Positions 1 through 6,863 are shown, counted from the first letter of the stretch. The stretch: 9,240 nt of DNA from Pseudomonadota bacterium (GCA_021779655.1 JAJYAF010000061.1:1-9240), one strand, 5' to 3'. Translations and numbers: made by a program. The notes: generated by a model from the sequence alone, not told the origin.

Positions 1-1
1 C

Positions 2-631
2 GCGGCCGTTCTAACCGCCTTGCTGTTCCCCGTGCTGCCCCTACCCCGGCTTGCGGAGCCCAGCCCTGTGCTGTTGGTGGTGCTGCTGGCACACGAGCTA
101 GGTGTTGGCGTCTGGCTTGGGCTAATGGCGCGGTTGTTCGTACTGGCGCTGCCCATTGCCGGCCAGGTTATCTCCTTCCAGATGGGACTTTCCAGCGTTA
201 TCACGCCTGATCAGCAACTCGGATCGCAAAGCACCTTGCTTAGTAGCGTGTTCGGAATCTTCGCAACCACCCTGATCCTGACCAGCGGGCTCTATGCGCT
301 GCCGCTGGAGGCATTGGTGGCAAGCTATCATATCATTCCCGCAGGGTTGGGGTTATCGGCGGGCAGCATGCTGGAGATTGCCGAACATCTCACCGCGCAA
401 AGCTTCATGCTGGGCATTCGACTCGCCATGCCGTTCCTGATCGCGGGCCTGCTCTGGCAAACCGGGCTTGCCGTCATCTCTCGCCTCGTGCCCCAGATAC
501 AGATTTTTCTGGTCGCGATGCCAGCGCAAACCATGGGTGGTCTTATGTTGTTGGCGCTGCTGGGCGGCGGATTGGCCGAAGTCTGGCTCCACCAGGCCGC
601 GCTTGGGCTAACCCGCCTGCTCACAGGATGA
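2..631 (+). CDS. fliR: Flagellar export gate protein FliR (5'-truncated by the window edge)
   Basis: FliR is a polytopic inner-membrane protein that, with FliP and FliQ, forms the core channel of the flagellar type III export gate. The reading frame is open from base 2 to the TGA at 629-631, giving 209 visible residues. The family is usually about 250-260 residues, so roughly 50 N-terminal residues lie outside the window, and the in-frame TTG at 20 is not a real start. Visible hallmarks are several hydrophobic segments, the family-typical stretch GQVISFQMGLSS at about residues 54-65 of the visible part, and a C-terminal region with PAQTMGGLMLLALLGGG. The next gene, flhB, starts three bases after the stop, as expected for a flagellar operon. 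Assignment rests on motifs and context and is strong; the true start cannot be seen. Confidence 0.93.
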   Translation, partial: AAVLTALLFPVLPLPRLAEPSPVLLVVLLAHELGVGVWLGLMARLFVLALPIAGQVISFQMGLSSVITPDQQLGSQSTLLSSVFGIFATTLILTSGLYALPLEALVASYHIIPAGLGLSAGSMLEIAEHLTAQSFMLGIRLAMPFLIAGLLWQTGLAVISRLVPQIQIFLVAMPAQTMGGLMLLALLGGGLAEVWLHQAALGLTRLLTG

Positions 632-634
632 GCG

Positions 635-1708
635 GTGGCGGAAGATAACGAAGGCCGGACCGAGGCCGCATCCCCTGCCCGATTGAGCCGGGCCCGCGCC
701 GAGGGGCATGCGCCGGTCTCGCGCGAACTCGTCGCCTTTTCAGCCCTTGCTGCGGCATTATTGATGGTCCTTGCCGTGGCACCGGCGCTGGCTGCGCGCG
801 CCGCGTTTCAACTTGCCCAGTTACTGGCCGCGGCTGGAAAGCTTGATGGCATGGCGGCGTTGCTTATGACCATGCAGCGCACCGAACAAATCGCCGCCTC
901 CGTGATCCTGCCGGTGGTCCTAGCCGTCGCCGCCGCCGGGGCCGGCGCGGCGCTGGTCCAAACTCGGCTTTCCTTGCGGCTTTCTGCGCTTAATCCCGAT
1001 TTATCCCGCATCAGCCCAATGGCCGGCTTAAGCCGCTTGTTCAGCGCCAATCACGCCTTGGATGCGCTGAAATCCATTCTGAAAATCATTGGGCTGAGCT
1101 TCGTCCTATGGATGGTGTTGTCCAAATGGCTGCAGTACCTTCCGGTCAGCCTTGAGGAAAATCCCGGCGCCGCGGCTGCCCACCTTGAAACTGCCATCGC
1201 GGCGGTCTGTGGCGCGCTTCTCATCGTGCAGGCGCTCATTGCGGCGATGGATCTTTTCTGGACGCAAACAAGCTTCGCCCGATCCATCCGGATGAGCCGG
1301 GAAGAAATCAAGCAGGAAGCAAAGGAGTCCGATGGCGACCCCCATATCAAGGCAAAACGCCGCGCAATCCGTAACGCGCGCGCAAAACAGAACTTAAAAA
1401 AAGCAATGGCGAGCGCGACCGTGGTCGTGACAAATCCGACCCATTACGCGGTGGCGCTTGCCTATATCCGCAACGGCACCGCGGCGCCAAAGGTGGTGGC
1501 GAAAGGTATGGGTGAAGTAGCCGCACGGATTCGGGAACTTGCCGCGGAAAACCGCGTTCCCATCGTGCCCAATCCACCTTTGGCCCGGGCGCTGCACAGG
1601 CTGGAGCTGGAAAGCGAAATTCCCGTCGAACATTATCGCGCCGTGGCGGACATCATTGCCTATATCTGGCGACTGGAGGCAGAAGCGGCCAGAGCAAGGA
1701 TGATATAG
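635..1708 (+). CDS. flhB: Flagellar export switch protein FlhB
   Basis: FlhB is the membrane protein that switches flagellar type III export from rod/hook to filament substrates. The 357 residues match the usual length of about 350-380. The N-terminus has the family-typical cytoplasmic segment (RTEAASPARLSRARAEGHAP, ending SREL), followed by hydrophobic segments near residues 32-60, 85-108, 148-170 and 183-207. A charged linker (SREEIKQEAKESDGDP, 221-236) leads to the cytoplasmic domain. The self-cleavage motif NPTH is intact at 267-270 (cleavage between Asn267 and Pro268 in the family) and is followed by YAVAL. The GTG start at 635 is chosen because the ATG at 628 leads to a stop within a few codons. 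The gene lies three bases after fliR, so the two are almost certainly co-transcribed. It could in principle be a non-flagellar export homologue, but the length and pairing favour the flagellar form. Confidence 0.96.
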   Translation: MAEDNEGRTEAASPARLSRARAEGHAPVSRELVAFSALAAALLMVLAVAPALAARAAFQLAQLLAAAGKLDGMAALLMTMQRTEQIAASVILPVVLAVAAAGAGAALVQTRLSLRLSALNPDLSRISPMAGLSRLFSANHALDALKSILKIIGLSFVLWMVLSKWLQYLPVSLEENPGAAAAHLETAIAAVCGALLIVQALIAAMDLFWTQTSFARSIRMSREEIKQEAKESDGDPHIKAKRRAIRNARAKQNLKKAMASATVVVTNPTHYAVALAYIRNGTAAPKVVAKGMGEVAARIRELAAENRVPIVPNPPLARALHRLELESEIPVEHYRAVADIIAYIWRLEAEAARARMI

Positions 1709-1787
1709 CGTCCGATTTCGACCGGCACATGCAAGCGTCCCCTATTGACGTTAGTCGTGAGCACCGCCATGGGTCTGCCTACTTGAC

Positions 1788-1793
1788 CGGGAG
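1788..1793 (+). promoter_or_regulatory. Shine-Dalgarno for the acyltransferase gene
   Basis: The sequence CGGGAG lies nine bases before the GTG at 1803. It supports this non-ATG start over the other-frame ATG at 1729, whose reading frame does not encode a recognisable protein. The rest of the 94-base gap after flhB holds no convincing promoter or terminator. Confidence 0.55.
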
Positions 1794-1802
1794 ATCTCGA
1801 TC

Positions 1803-2849
1803 GTGGCTGAAGCGCCGGCGCGCCAGTTTCCCCTGGTGCAGGCACTGCGTGCGGTGGCGGCGTTATCGGTCGCACTCACCCATATCCTGCACGATGCACT
1901 CAGCCGGACGCCCGGCAGCGAACCGCTTCAGGCATTATACCGGAGCCTGCCCTGGGGCGCCGGTGTGGATATTTTTTTTGTCATATCCGGCTTTGTCATT
2001 GTGCATTCTTCAAGCAGGCTTTTCGCAACGCGCTGGGCTGGCCGGCGGTTCGCGGCCCGGCGGGTGGCGCGCATCGTCCCGCTGTACTGGACGATGACAA
2101 GCCTGTTGCTCGCGCAAGCGTTTTTTGATCGTACCGTGATCCACGGCGCTATCGGCGGTGCGGAGTATATCGCGAAATCCTATCTGTTCATTCCCTGCGC
2201 GCGTCCGGACGGCATAATACAACCGGTGCTGGGTCTGGGCTGGACGCTGAATTATGAGATGTTCTTTTATGGCGTTTTCATCCCGTTCCTGGCCCTCCGG
2301 CGGTCCGTCGCGGTGTTCAGCGCAAGCTTTTTGCTTAGCCTCTTCGTCCTGGCCGGCCGCGTAGGATGGCTCCATGGCGTGGTGCTGCGAACCTGGTCCA
2401 ATCCGATCGTGCTGGAGTTCTGCGCCGGCATGCTGCTTGCCTTGATCATTGGCAAATTTACGCTGCGCGATGGCTGGCGGCTTACCATCGTGCTGGCCGC
2501 TGCCGTGGTGCTGCTCCTTCAGCCGGCCTGGAGCCGGATTTACGCGTATGGACTTCCGGCGACTGGCCTGGTCTTTGCTGCCGTGAGTGGAAAAAAAATC
2601 CGCAGCCTGCCCCGTGTGGAAGCCTGGCTGGCACGGCTCGGCGATGCATCTTACGCGATGTATCTCATTCACCCTTTCATCATGCGCGCGGGGCTATTGC
2701 TTTGGAAGCATCCCGGTCCGCCGGTCGCGGAGTTCGCCTATGTCGCGCTCTCCCTTCTCATCGCCCAGGCGGCGGCCATCGCAATTCATTATGGTTTCGA
2801 AAAACCCGCCACCCACCGGTTACGAGCGGTTCTTGAGCCAAAACCCTAA
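1803..2849 (+). CDS. Acyltransferase-3 family membrane protein (OafA/YrhL-like O-acyltransferase)
   Basis: This is a 348-residue polytopic membrane protein of the acyltransferase-3 family, which transfers acyl groups, often acetyl, to sugars of surface polysaccharides, lipopolysaccharide or other glycans. Family marks in order are: an N-terminal helix with RAVAALSVALTHILHD, including the conserved His27; GVDIFFVISGFVI at 54-66; an Arg-rich loop and RIVPLYW at 90-96; WTLNYEMFFY at 147-156; LGDASYAMYLIHPF near 279-292; and a terminal FEKP at 332-335. About ten hydrophobic segments are visible. It lacks the extra C-terminal SGNH hydrolase domain of longer OafA proteins. It follows flhB on the same strand after a 94-base gap and converges on rsmD 25 bases downstream. 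The acceptor cannot be read from the sequence; modification of a cell-surface or flagellar glycan is only a guess from the neighbours. Confidence 0.9.
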   Translation: MAEAPARQFPLVQALRAVAALSVALTHILHDALSRTPGSEPLQALYRSLPWGAGVDIFFVISGFVIVHSSSRLFATRWAGRRFAARRVARIVPLYWTMTSLLLAQAFFDRTVIHGAIGGAEYIAKSYLFIPCARPDGIIQPVLGLGWTLNYEMFFYGVFIPFLALRRSVAVFSASFLLSLFVLAGRVGWLHGVVLRTWSNPIVLEFCAGMLLALIIGKFTLRDGWRLTIVLAAAVVLLLQPAWSRIYAYGLPATGLVFAAVSGKKIRSLPRVEAWLARLGDASYAMYLIHPFIMRAGLLLWKHPGPPVAEFAYVALSLLIAQAAAIAIHYGFEKPATHRLRAVLEPKP

Positions 2850-2874
2850 GAAAGGGGCATTCCGCTCACGAAGC

Positions 2875-3441
2875 TCATCCTGATGCGCCAGCCCGCGACC
2901 AGAATAAAAGCCTGGCCTTGCCATGGCGACGCTCCGTGAAAAGCCCGGGCGGCTCGAACCTATTCTCTGGGCCAAGTTCCGCCACAAACACTGCCGCTGG
3001 GGCAAAGTAATTTTTATCGGCCAATGCGCTGAGCGCCTGGGGCAGAAGATTCAAGCTGTAGGGCGGGTCGAGAAAAACAAGGTCATGCGCTGTCCCGGGC
3101 GGCGCATGCAGAACGTCGGTTGAGATAATTCTTGAGACTTGCTCCGCACCGCAAGCCGAAACATTCGCCCGAAGCACATGCAGGGTTTCCGGTTGCCGCT
3201 CGATGAAGGTGGCAAAGCGCGCTCCACGTGAAAGCGCCTCCAATCCATACGCGCCGGTCCCGGCAAAAACGTCGAGTACCCGGGCGGATTGGATGAATGC
3301 CGGTCCGGCCCAGTGGGCATGGAGCAGAATATCAAACACCGCCTGGCGTGCGCGGATATTGGTGGGCCGTGTTTGCAACCCCGCCGGCGCGGTGAGCATC
3401 CTGCCGCGCCATTTCCCGGCGATGATCCGCACACTGGGCAT
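2875..3441 (-). CDS. rsmD: 16S rRNA (guanine-N2)-methyltransferase RsmD
   Basis: RsmD methylates the N2 of G966 (E. coli numbering) in 16S rRNA using S-adenosylmethionine. From the ATG at 3441 the protein has 188 residues, normal for the family. It starts with the typical RIIAGKWRGR (5-14), followed by RPTNIRARQAVFDIL (25-39), the SAM-binding motif I DVFAGTGAYGLEALSRGA (57-74) with an acidic residue near Glu81, and the catalytic motif IV DLVFLDPPY (120-128). The start is uncertain. A TTG at 3462 in the same frame adds seven residues and overlaps the TGA of the upstream pseudouridine synthase gene. It has GGGAGG only one base before it, which is too close for normal initiation. The ATG has no Shine-Dalgarno of its own and lies 18 bases past the stop, so re-initiation is plausible. 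The rluB-rsmD pairing is common in alphaproteobacteria. Confidence 0.95.
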   Translation of the reverse strand: MPSVRIIAGKWRGRMLTAPAGLQTRPTNIRARQAVFDILLHAHWAGPAFIQSARVLDVFAGTGAYGLEALSRGARFATFIERQPETLHVLRANVSACGAEQVSRIISTDVLHAPPGTAHDLVFLDPPYSLNLLPQALSALADKNYFAPAAVFVAELGPENRFEPPGLFTERRHGKARLLFWSRAGASG

Positions 3442-3458
3442 CCGAGGGCTTGAGCGTT

Positions 3459-4238
3459 TCAATCCTCCCGAACCGGGCGGCCCAGGAAGGGGATTTGCTC
3501 GCGCAAAATCTTGCGGCTGATTTCCTCAACCGCCCCCGGCGGAAGGTTTCCGAGCTGAAACGGTCCGTAGGCAATCCGGATCAGGCGGGTGACCGGCAAA
3601 CTCAAATACTCCATCACCCGGCGTATTTCCCGATTCCTGCCCTCGCGCAGCGATACGCTGAGCCAGGTGTTGGAACGCTGGCGGGAATCCACCGCGGCAT
3701 CTATCGGACCGAACTGCTCCCCGTCTATCTTTATCCCCTCGGCAAGACGCTTGAGCTTGGCGGGGTCGACTCCGCCATGCACCCGCACCCGGTAACGGCG
3801 CAGCCATCCCGTAGCGGGAAGTTCAAGCCGGCGTGAAAGCGCGCCGTCATTGGTCAGCAGCAGCAAACCCTCGGATGTAAGATCGAGCCGTCCCACGCTG
3901 ATCACACGTGGAAGCCGTTCCGGAAGATTTTCAAAAACCGTCGGCCGGCCCTCGGGATCCTTATGCGTGGTCACGAGTCCTTCTGGCTTGTGGTAACGCC
4001 AGAGGCGCGCAGGTTCCGGCACCGCAACCGGCTTTCCATCCACCAGAATCCGGTCCGCGCCGGTGACGAAAAAGGCGGGGTGGGAGATCTCCACATTATT
4101 AACCCGCACCCTGCCCTCTGCGATCAACGCTTCGGCATCGCGCCGGCTGGCAATGCCGGCACGCGCAAGATATTTCGCAAGGCGCTCTCCTCGCGGCGGC
4201 TCTAGCGCCGCAGCCGCATGCACCGCTGATTCAGCCAC
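3459..4238 (-). CDS. rluB: RsuA/RluB family rRNA pseudouridine synthase
   Basis: This enzyme isomerises uridine to pseudouridine in rRNA; RluB acts on U2605 of 23S rRNA in E. coli. From the GTG at 4238 there are 259 residues. An N-terminal S4 RNA-binding domain is seen as RLAKYLARAGIASRRDAEAL (about 19-38), ending near the ILVDGKPV stretch. The catalytic domain follows, with GRLDLTSEGLLLLTNDG holding the catalytic Asp119, and the RsuA-family signature EGRNREIRRVMEYL near 199-212. An ATG at 4280 is in frame but would run 50 bases into the upstream hydrolase gene and add a non-conserved, Trp/Pro-rich head. The GTG gives an eight-base overlap (GTGGCTGA) and fits coupled translation. A GTG at 4223 is a third possibility. 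The family is certain; RluB rather than RsuA, RluE or RluF is likely but not proven. Confidence 0.93.
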   Translation of the reverse strand: MAESAVHAAAALEPPRGERLAKYLARAGIASRRDAEALIAEGRVRVNNVEISHPAFFVTGADRILVDGKPVAVPEPARLWRYHKPEGLVTTHKDPEGRPTVFENLPERLPRVISVGRLDLTSEGLLLLTNDGALSRRLELPATGWLRRYRVRVHGGVDPAKLKRLAEGIKIDGEQFGPIDAAVDSRQRSNTWLSVSLREGRNREIRRVMEYLSLPVTRLIRIAYGPFQLGNLPPGAVEEISRKILREQIPFLGRPVRED

Positions 4239-4944
4239 CGGCGGCGCCCACCAGGGCGGCAAAAATGCGGTTATCCCCATGGTCGATCAAATATTCCGGA
4301 TGCCATTGAACGCCCAGACAGAACCTTCTTGTCGGCTCCTCGATTCCCTCGATAACGCCATCCGGCGCAACCGCATTGACAACCGCCAAACCAGGATCGC
4401 GCACCGCCTGATGATGCGACGTATTCACCTGCATCTCATCCCGGCCGACGATTTGTGCAAGCCGCGTACCTGGCAGGATTTTCACGCTATGGCCGGGCTC
4501 GTAATGCAAGGTTGCCTGTTCATGCGGCAGCGCACCGGCGATACTGTCGGGTATATGCTGAATGAGTGTTCCGCCGAGCGCGACCGCCAGCAATTGCTCG
4601 CCCCCGCATATGCCAAGCACCGGAAGCCCGCGCGCCAGGGCGCCCCGCAGCAGGCATAATTCCGCGTTGGTGCGGTCAGCCTTCAATGCCACGGTCGGGT
4701 GGCGCTCGGCCTCGCCGTACAGGGAAGGGTTGATGTCGAACGCGCCGCCGGTCACGACCAGCGCATCCAGCCGTTCAAGGTAGGCCTCGCCAAGGCCCGG
4801 ATCGTGCGGCAGGGCAACGGCCAGCCCGCCGGCCGCCGCGATTGCCGCGCTATAATTCTGGCGCAGCGCATACCATGGATATTTCGAGTAGCCGCCGGGC
4901 TGCTCAGAATCCAAGGTAAGCCCGATAAGTGGCCGCCTCGTCAT
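4231..4944 (-). CDS. Class I glutamine amidotransferase-like hydrolase (PuuD-like, peptidase C26 family)
   Basis: Members of this family hydrolyse gamma-glutamyl bonds; the best known, PuuD, releases GABA from gamma-glutamyl-GABA in putrescine breakdown. The 237-residue protein opens with RPLIGLTLD, has LVVTGGAFDINPSLYGE near 62-78, the nucleophile elbow GICGGEQLLA with Cys113, the SHHQAV stretch at 176-181, and GVQWHPEY with His215 and Glu217. The Cys-His-Glu triad is therefore complete. It lacks a synthase domain, so it is a stand-alone hydrolase. It is probably the first gene of the leftward cluster with rluB and rsmD, overlapping rluB by eight bases or more. No polyamine-pathway gene is visible nearby, so the substrate is unknown; PuuD-like is a family label, not a demonstrated activity. 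Confidence 0.9.
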   Translation of the reverse strand: MTRRPLIGLTLDSEQPGGYSKYPWYALRQNYSAAIAAAGGLAVALPHDPGLGEAYLERLDALVVTGGAFDINPSLYGEAERHPTVALKADRTNAELCLLRGALARGLPVLGICGGEQLLAVALGGTLIQHIPDSIAGALPHEQATLHYEPGHSVKILPGTRLAQIVGRDEMQVNTSHHQAVRDPGLAVVNAVAPDGVIEGIEEPTRRFCLGVQWHPEYLIDHGDNRIFAALVGAAGG

Positions 4945-4989
4945 GCCAGCAACTAGACCTGCATACCGAAGCGATGCAAGAAGCGGGCG

Positions 4990-5451
4990 ATGGAAATGTT
5001 TGATTCCTCAGGCATGACAGCGGCGCTCTCCCAAGCGCAAGCGGCGGGCAGGCGGGGGGAAGTACCGGTGGGCGCCGTCGTCATGGCCGGATCCGGCGAG
5101 GTGGTGGCTGCGCGAGGCAACGAGGTTGAGGCAAGCGGGGATGCCGGCGCGCATGCGGAGATGCTGGCGCTACGCGATGCCGCGGCCAGGCTGGGCCGAC
5201 GTTTCCTCTCGGATTGCACGCTCACCGTAACCCTGGAACCTTGCGCGATGTGCGCCGGCGCCATTGCCGCCTTTCGTATCGGCAGGCTCATTTTCGGCGC
5301 ATACGACCCGAAATCCGGCGCGGTCGAGCATGGTCCCAGGGTGTTCGTTCACGCCACGACACATCATAAGCCGGAAATCATAGGGGGCGTGCGCGATTCG
5401 GAATGCTCTGCCTTGTTACGAGAATTCTTTATGCAGCTGCGGGATGCCTGA
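4990..5451 (+). CDS. tadA: tRNA-specific adenosine deaminase TadA
   Basis: TadA deaminates A34 to inosine in the anticodon wobble position of tRNA-Arg(ACG), a zinc-dependent and usually essential reaction. The 153 residues fit the family. GEVPVGAVV (23-31) is the usual N-terminal strand. HAEM at 55-58 supplies the zinc-binding His55 and the catalytic Glu57, and the PCAMC motif at 84-88 supplies the zinc ligands Cys85 and Cys88. The C-terminal [14 protein letters not shown] helix is typical. The region before HAE reads GDAGAHAE where many members have DPTAHAE. Two other in-frame ATGs (4996 and 5014) are possible starts, and none of the three has a strong Shine-Dalgarno. The gene is divergent from the hydrolase gene across 45 bases and overlaps rnhB by eight bases at its 3' end. 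Confidence 0.95.
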   Translation: MEMFDSSGMTAALSQAQAAGRRGEVPVGAVVMAGSGEVVAARGNEVEASGDAGAHAEMLALRDAAARLGRRFLSDCTLTVTLEPCAMCAGAIAAFRIGRLIFGAYDPKSGAVEHGPRVFVHATTHHKPEIIGGVRDSECSALLREFFMQLRDA

Positions 5452-6094
5452 TTTATCGCACGAGAAGCGGCTGGGCGGTATTGTCGCCGGCGTGGATGAG
5501 GTCGGCCGGGGGCCGCTGGCCGGCCCGGTTCTGGCGGCGGCGGTGATCCTGCCGCCGAAATTGCCGCGCAAGCTGGCGCAACTGATCGACGATTCTAAAA
5601 AAATGACCGCGGAACGGCGGGAACTGGCGCTCCAAGGGCTGCGCAAGGCGGGAGCCGAAATCGCGCTCGGCGCCGCCTCGGTTACGGAAATCGCGGAGCT
5701 GAACATTCTGCACGCAGCCATGCTGGCCATGCGCCGAGCCGTGCACCGGCTAAGCCGGATACCGGACCATATTCTGGTGGACGGCAACCGCTCGCCAGGC
5801 TGCCCGATACCCTGCACGAGCCTTGTCGGCGGCGATGCCATCAGCCTGTCCATCGCATCGGCTTCGATCGCCGCCAAGATCATGCGGGACAGGCTGATGC
5901 TCCGGCTGGCATACCGCTACCCCGGTTATGGCTGGGAAACCAATGCGGGCTATGCCGTGGCAACGCATCGCGCCGGTATCCTGACCCTGGGAGCCACCCC
6001 CCACCACCGCATGGCCTTCGGTGAATTGCTTCGCAACTTGAACACGGCATTGCTTGACGAAACCGAAGCGGCGGACTCTTCCATCTGGCTTTGA
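5444..6094 (+). CDS. rnhB: Ribonuclease HII
   Basis: RNase HII cuts the RNA strand of RNA:DNA hybrids and initiates removal of single ribonucleotides from DNA. The 216 residues carry [15 protein letters not shown], with the metal-binding Asp18 and Glu19 and the GRG loop that reads the RNA-DNA junction, then DDSKKMT (49-55), LVDGNR with Asp113, and [13 protein letters not shown] with Asp149. The four acidic catalytic residues are therefore present. Two usually conserved spots differ. The KGD before the SLSIA stretch is GGD (129-131), and the HKGY after PGYG is NAGY (167-170). ATPHHRMAF near the C-terminus is normal. The ATG at 5444 overlaps the tadA stop (ATGCCTGA), implying translational coupling. 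The protein is probably active, but the substitutions deserve a check. Confidence 0.94.
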   Translation: MPDLSHEKRLGGIVAGVDEVGRGPLAGPVLAAAVILPPKLPRKLAQLIDDSKKMTAERRELALQGLRKAGAEIALGAASVTEIAELNILHAAMLAMRRAVHRLSRIPDHILVDGNRSPGCPIPCTSLVGGDAISLSIASASIAAKIMRDRLMLRLAYRYPGYGWETNAGYAVATHRAGILTLGATPHHRMAFGELLRNLNTALLDETEAADSSIWL

Positions 6095-6113
6095 TTTTCC
6101 GACGCCGTATTGA

Positions 6114-6145
6114 ACCGCCGGGTGTTTTTCCGCGATGCCGGCGGT
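6114..6145 (+). repeat. Inverted repeat downstream of rnhB
   Basis: A perfect eight-base inverted repeat, ACCGCCGG at 6114-6121 and CCGGCGGT at 6138-6145, encloses a 16-base loop and begins 20 bases after the rnhB stop. It could form a 3'-end hairpin for the tadA-rnhB message. No T run follows the second arm, so it is not a classical intrinsic terminator. Confidence 0.45.
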
Positions 6146-6175
6146 GGCCCGCGCATGAGGTTGTGTTCATTTTTT

Positions 6176-6199
6176 CCGTGGGGCGTTGCGCTCCCGCGG
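6176..6199 (+). repeat. Short-loop hairpin upstream of the PfpI-family gene
   Basis: CCGTGGG (6176-6182) pairs with CCCGCGG (6193-6199), including one G-U pair. GCG (6183-6185) pairs with CGC (6189-6191) around a TTG loop, with T6192 bulged. Six T bases come before, not after, the hairpin, so it does not look like a plus-strand intrinsic terminator. It lies 57 bases before the next gene and could be a transcript-end or 5'-leader structure. The rest of the 162-base spacer shows no convincing promoter. Confidence 0.4.
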
Positions 6200-6241
6200 A
6201 CACTTGCCAAGTTCTGCATCAGCCATTGATCAGCCCGGCTG

Positions 6242-6250
6242 AAAGGTAGG
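6242..6250 (+). promoter_or_regulatory. Shine-Dalgarno for the PfpI-family gene
   Basis: The purine-rich AAAGGTAGG ends six bases before the ATG at 6257 and supports that start. Confidence 0.6.
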
Positions 6251-6256
6251 ATTTTC

Positions 6257-6823
6257 ATGACTGACCTGCACAAAAAGAAAGTCGCCGTTCTGGCCACCGA
6301 CGGCTTTGAACAGGCCGAACTCACCGAACCCGTCAAAGCGCTTCGAGATCAAGGGGCGAACGCCGTGGTCGTAGCGCCGCATGCGGGCGAAATTCAGGGC
6401 ATGAAGCACCATGAGAAAGGCGACAAGACGAAAGTGGACATGACGCTTGCCCAGGCAAAGGCCGAAGATTTCGATGCCCTGGTTCTCCCGGGCGGCGTCT
6501 CCAACCCTGATGCCCTGCGCATCGATACGGCGGCGCTCGCCTTTATCGGTCATTTCGTTAAGGCCAGGAAGCCGATCGCCGCGATCTGCCACGGTCCGTG
6601 GACGCTGGTCGAGTTGGATGCGGTGCGCGGCCGAAAGGTGACCTCCTGGCCTTCGCTCAAAACCGATCTGAAGAACGCGGGCGCGGAGTGGGTGGATCGC
6701 CCGGTCGTGGTGGACGGCAATTTCGTCACCTCCCGCAAACCCGATGACCTCAACGATTTCAACCGCGAATTGCTAAATCTAATCGCCAATTCAAACCAGC
6801 GAACGACGCGCCAGGCTTCGTAG
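6257..6823 (+). CDS. PfpI/DJ-1 superfamily protein (YhbO/YraA-like)
   Basis: This is a 188-residue single-domain protein of the DJ-1/PfpI superfamily. Relatives are annotated as intracellular cysteine proteases, glyoxalase III-like or protein-deglycase enzymes and stress proteins; the true activity of this subgroup is debated. KKVAVLATDGFEQAELTEP (7-25) forms the first strand and carries the active-site acid Glu18. LVLPGGVSNPDALR (75-88) follows, and the nucleophile elbow AAICHGPW has Cys111 with His112. The stretch TSWPSLKTDLKNAGAEWVD is typical of PfpI/YhbO proteins rather than human-type DJ-1. There is no signal peptide, so it is cytoplasmic. It has its own Shine-Dalgarno after a 162-base spacer, so it is probably transcribed separately from rnhB, and it converges on the small secreted-protein gene. 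Confidence 0.92.
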   Translation: MTDLHKKKVAVLATDGFEQAELTEPVKALRDQGANAVVVAPHAGEIQGMKHHEKGDKTKVDMTLAQAKAEDFDALVLPGGVSNPDALRIDTAALAFIGHFVKARKPIAAICHGPWTLVELDAVRGRKVTSWPSLKTDLKNAGAEWVDRPVVVDGNFVTSRKPDDLNDFNRELLNLIANSNQRTTRQAS

Positions 6824-6863
6824 AAGCCGAACGCGACAGGCCGGCGATCTGCCGGCCGGCTTC
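6823..6863. terminator. Nested hairpin between convergent genes, possible bidirectional terminator
   Basis: An inner GC-rich stem (GGCCGGC 6839-6845 with GCCGGCC 6851-6857, loop GATCT) sits inside an outer seven-base stem (GAAGCCG 6823-6829 with CGGCTTC 6857-6863). The stems share base 6857, so one of them gives up its pair there. The structure fills the 42-base gap between two converging genes, where a shared terminator would be expected. Neither side has a real T tract, so factor-independent termination is uncertain. Confidence 0.45.

Noticed and set aside
20..22. TTG as a possible start of the first gene
   Set aside because: The frame is open back to base 2 and FliR proteins have about 50 more N-terminal residues, so the gene is cut by the window edge.
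1745..1773. TTGACG as a -35 element before the acyltransferase gene
   Set aside because: No hexamer resembling a -10 lies 16-18 bases downstream.
2010..2672. 220-codon open frame on the minus strand inside the acyltransferase gene
   Set aside because: It lies antisense to a clear membrane acyltransferase; its product is Gln/Arg/His-rich without any family motif, as expected for a shadow of a GC-rich gene.
2824..2867. Inverted repeat GAGCGG/CCGCTC with an inner CCCT/AGGG pair at the acyltransferase-rsmD convergence
   Set aside because: Only six and four base pairs with a large interior loop and no T tract; too weak to call a terminator.
4063..4659. 198-codon plus-strand open frame antisense to the pseudouridine synthase and hydrolase genes
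   Set aside because: Both minus-strand proteins have complete catalytic motifs; this frame has no recognisable content.
4960..4978. TGCAT/ATGCA inverted repeat in the 45-base divergent spacer before tadA
   Set aside because: Only five base pairs around a nine-base loop; such a match is common by chance, so no operator is claimed.
6155..6229. 24-residue plus-strand open frame in the rnhB-pfpI spacer
   Set aside because: No Shine-Dalgarno, no family resemblance, and it spans the hairpin; most likely chance.
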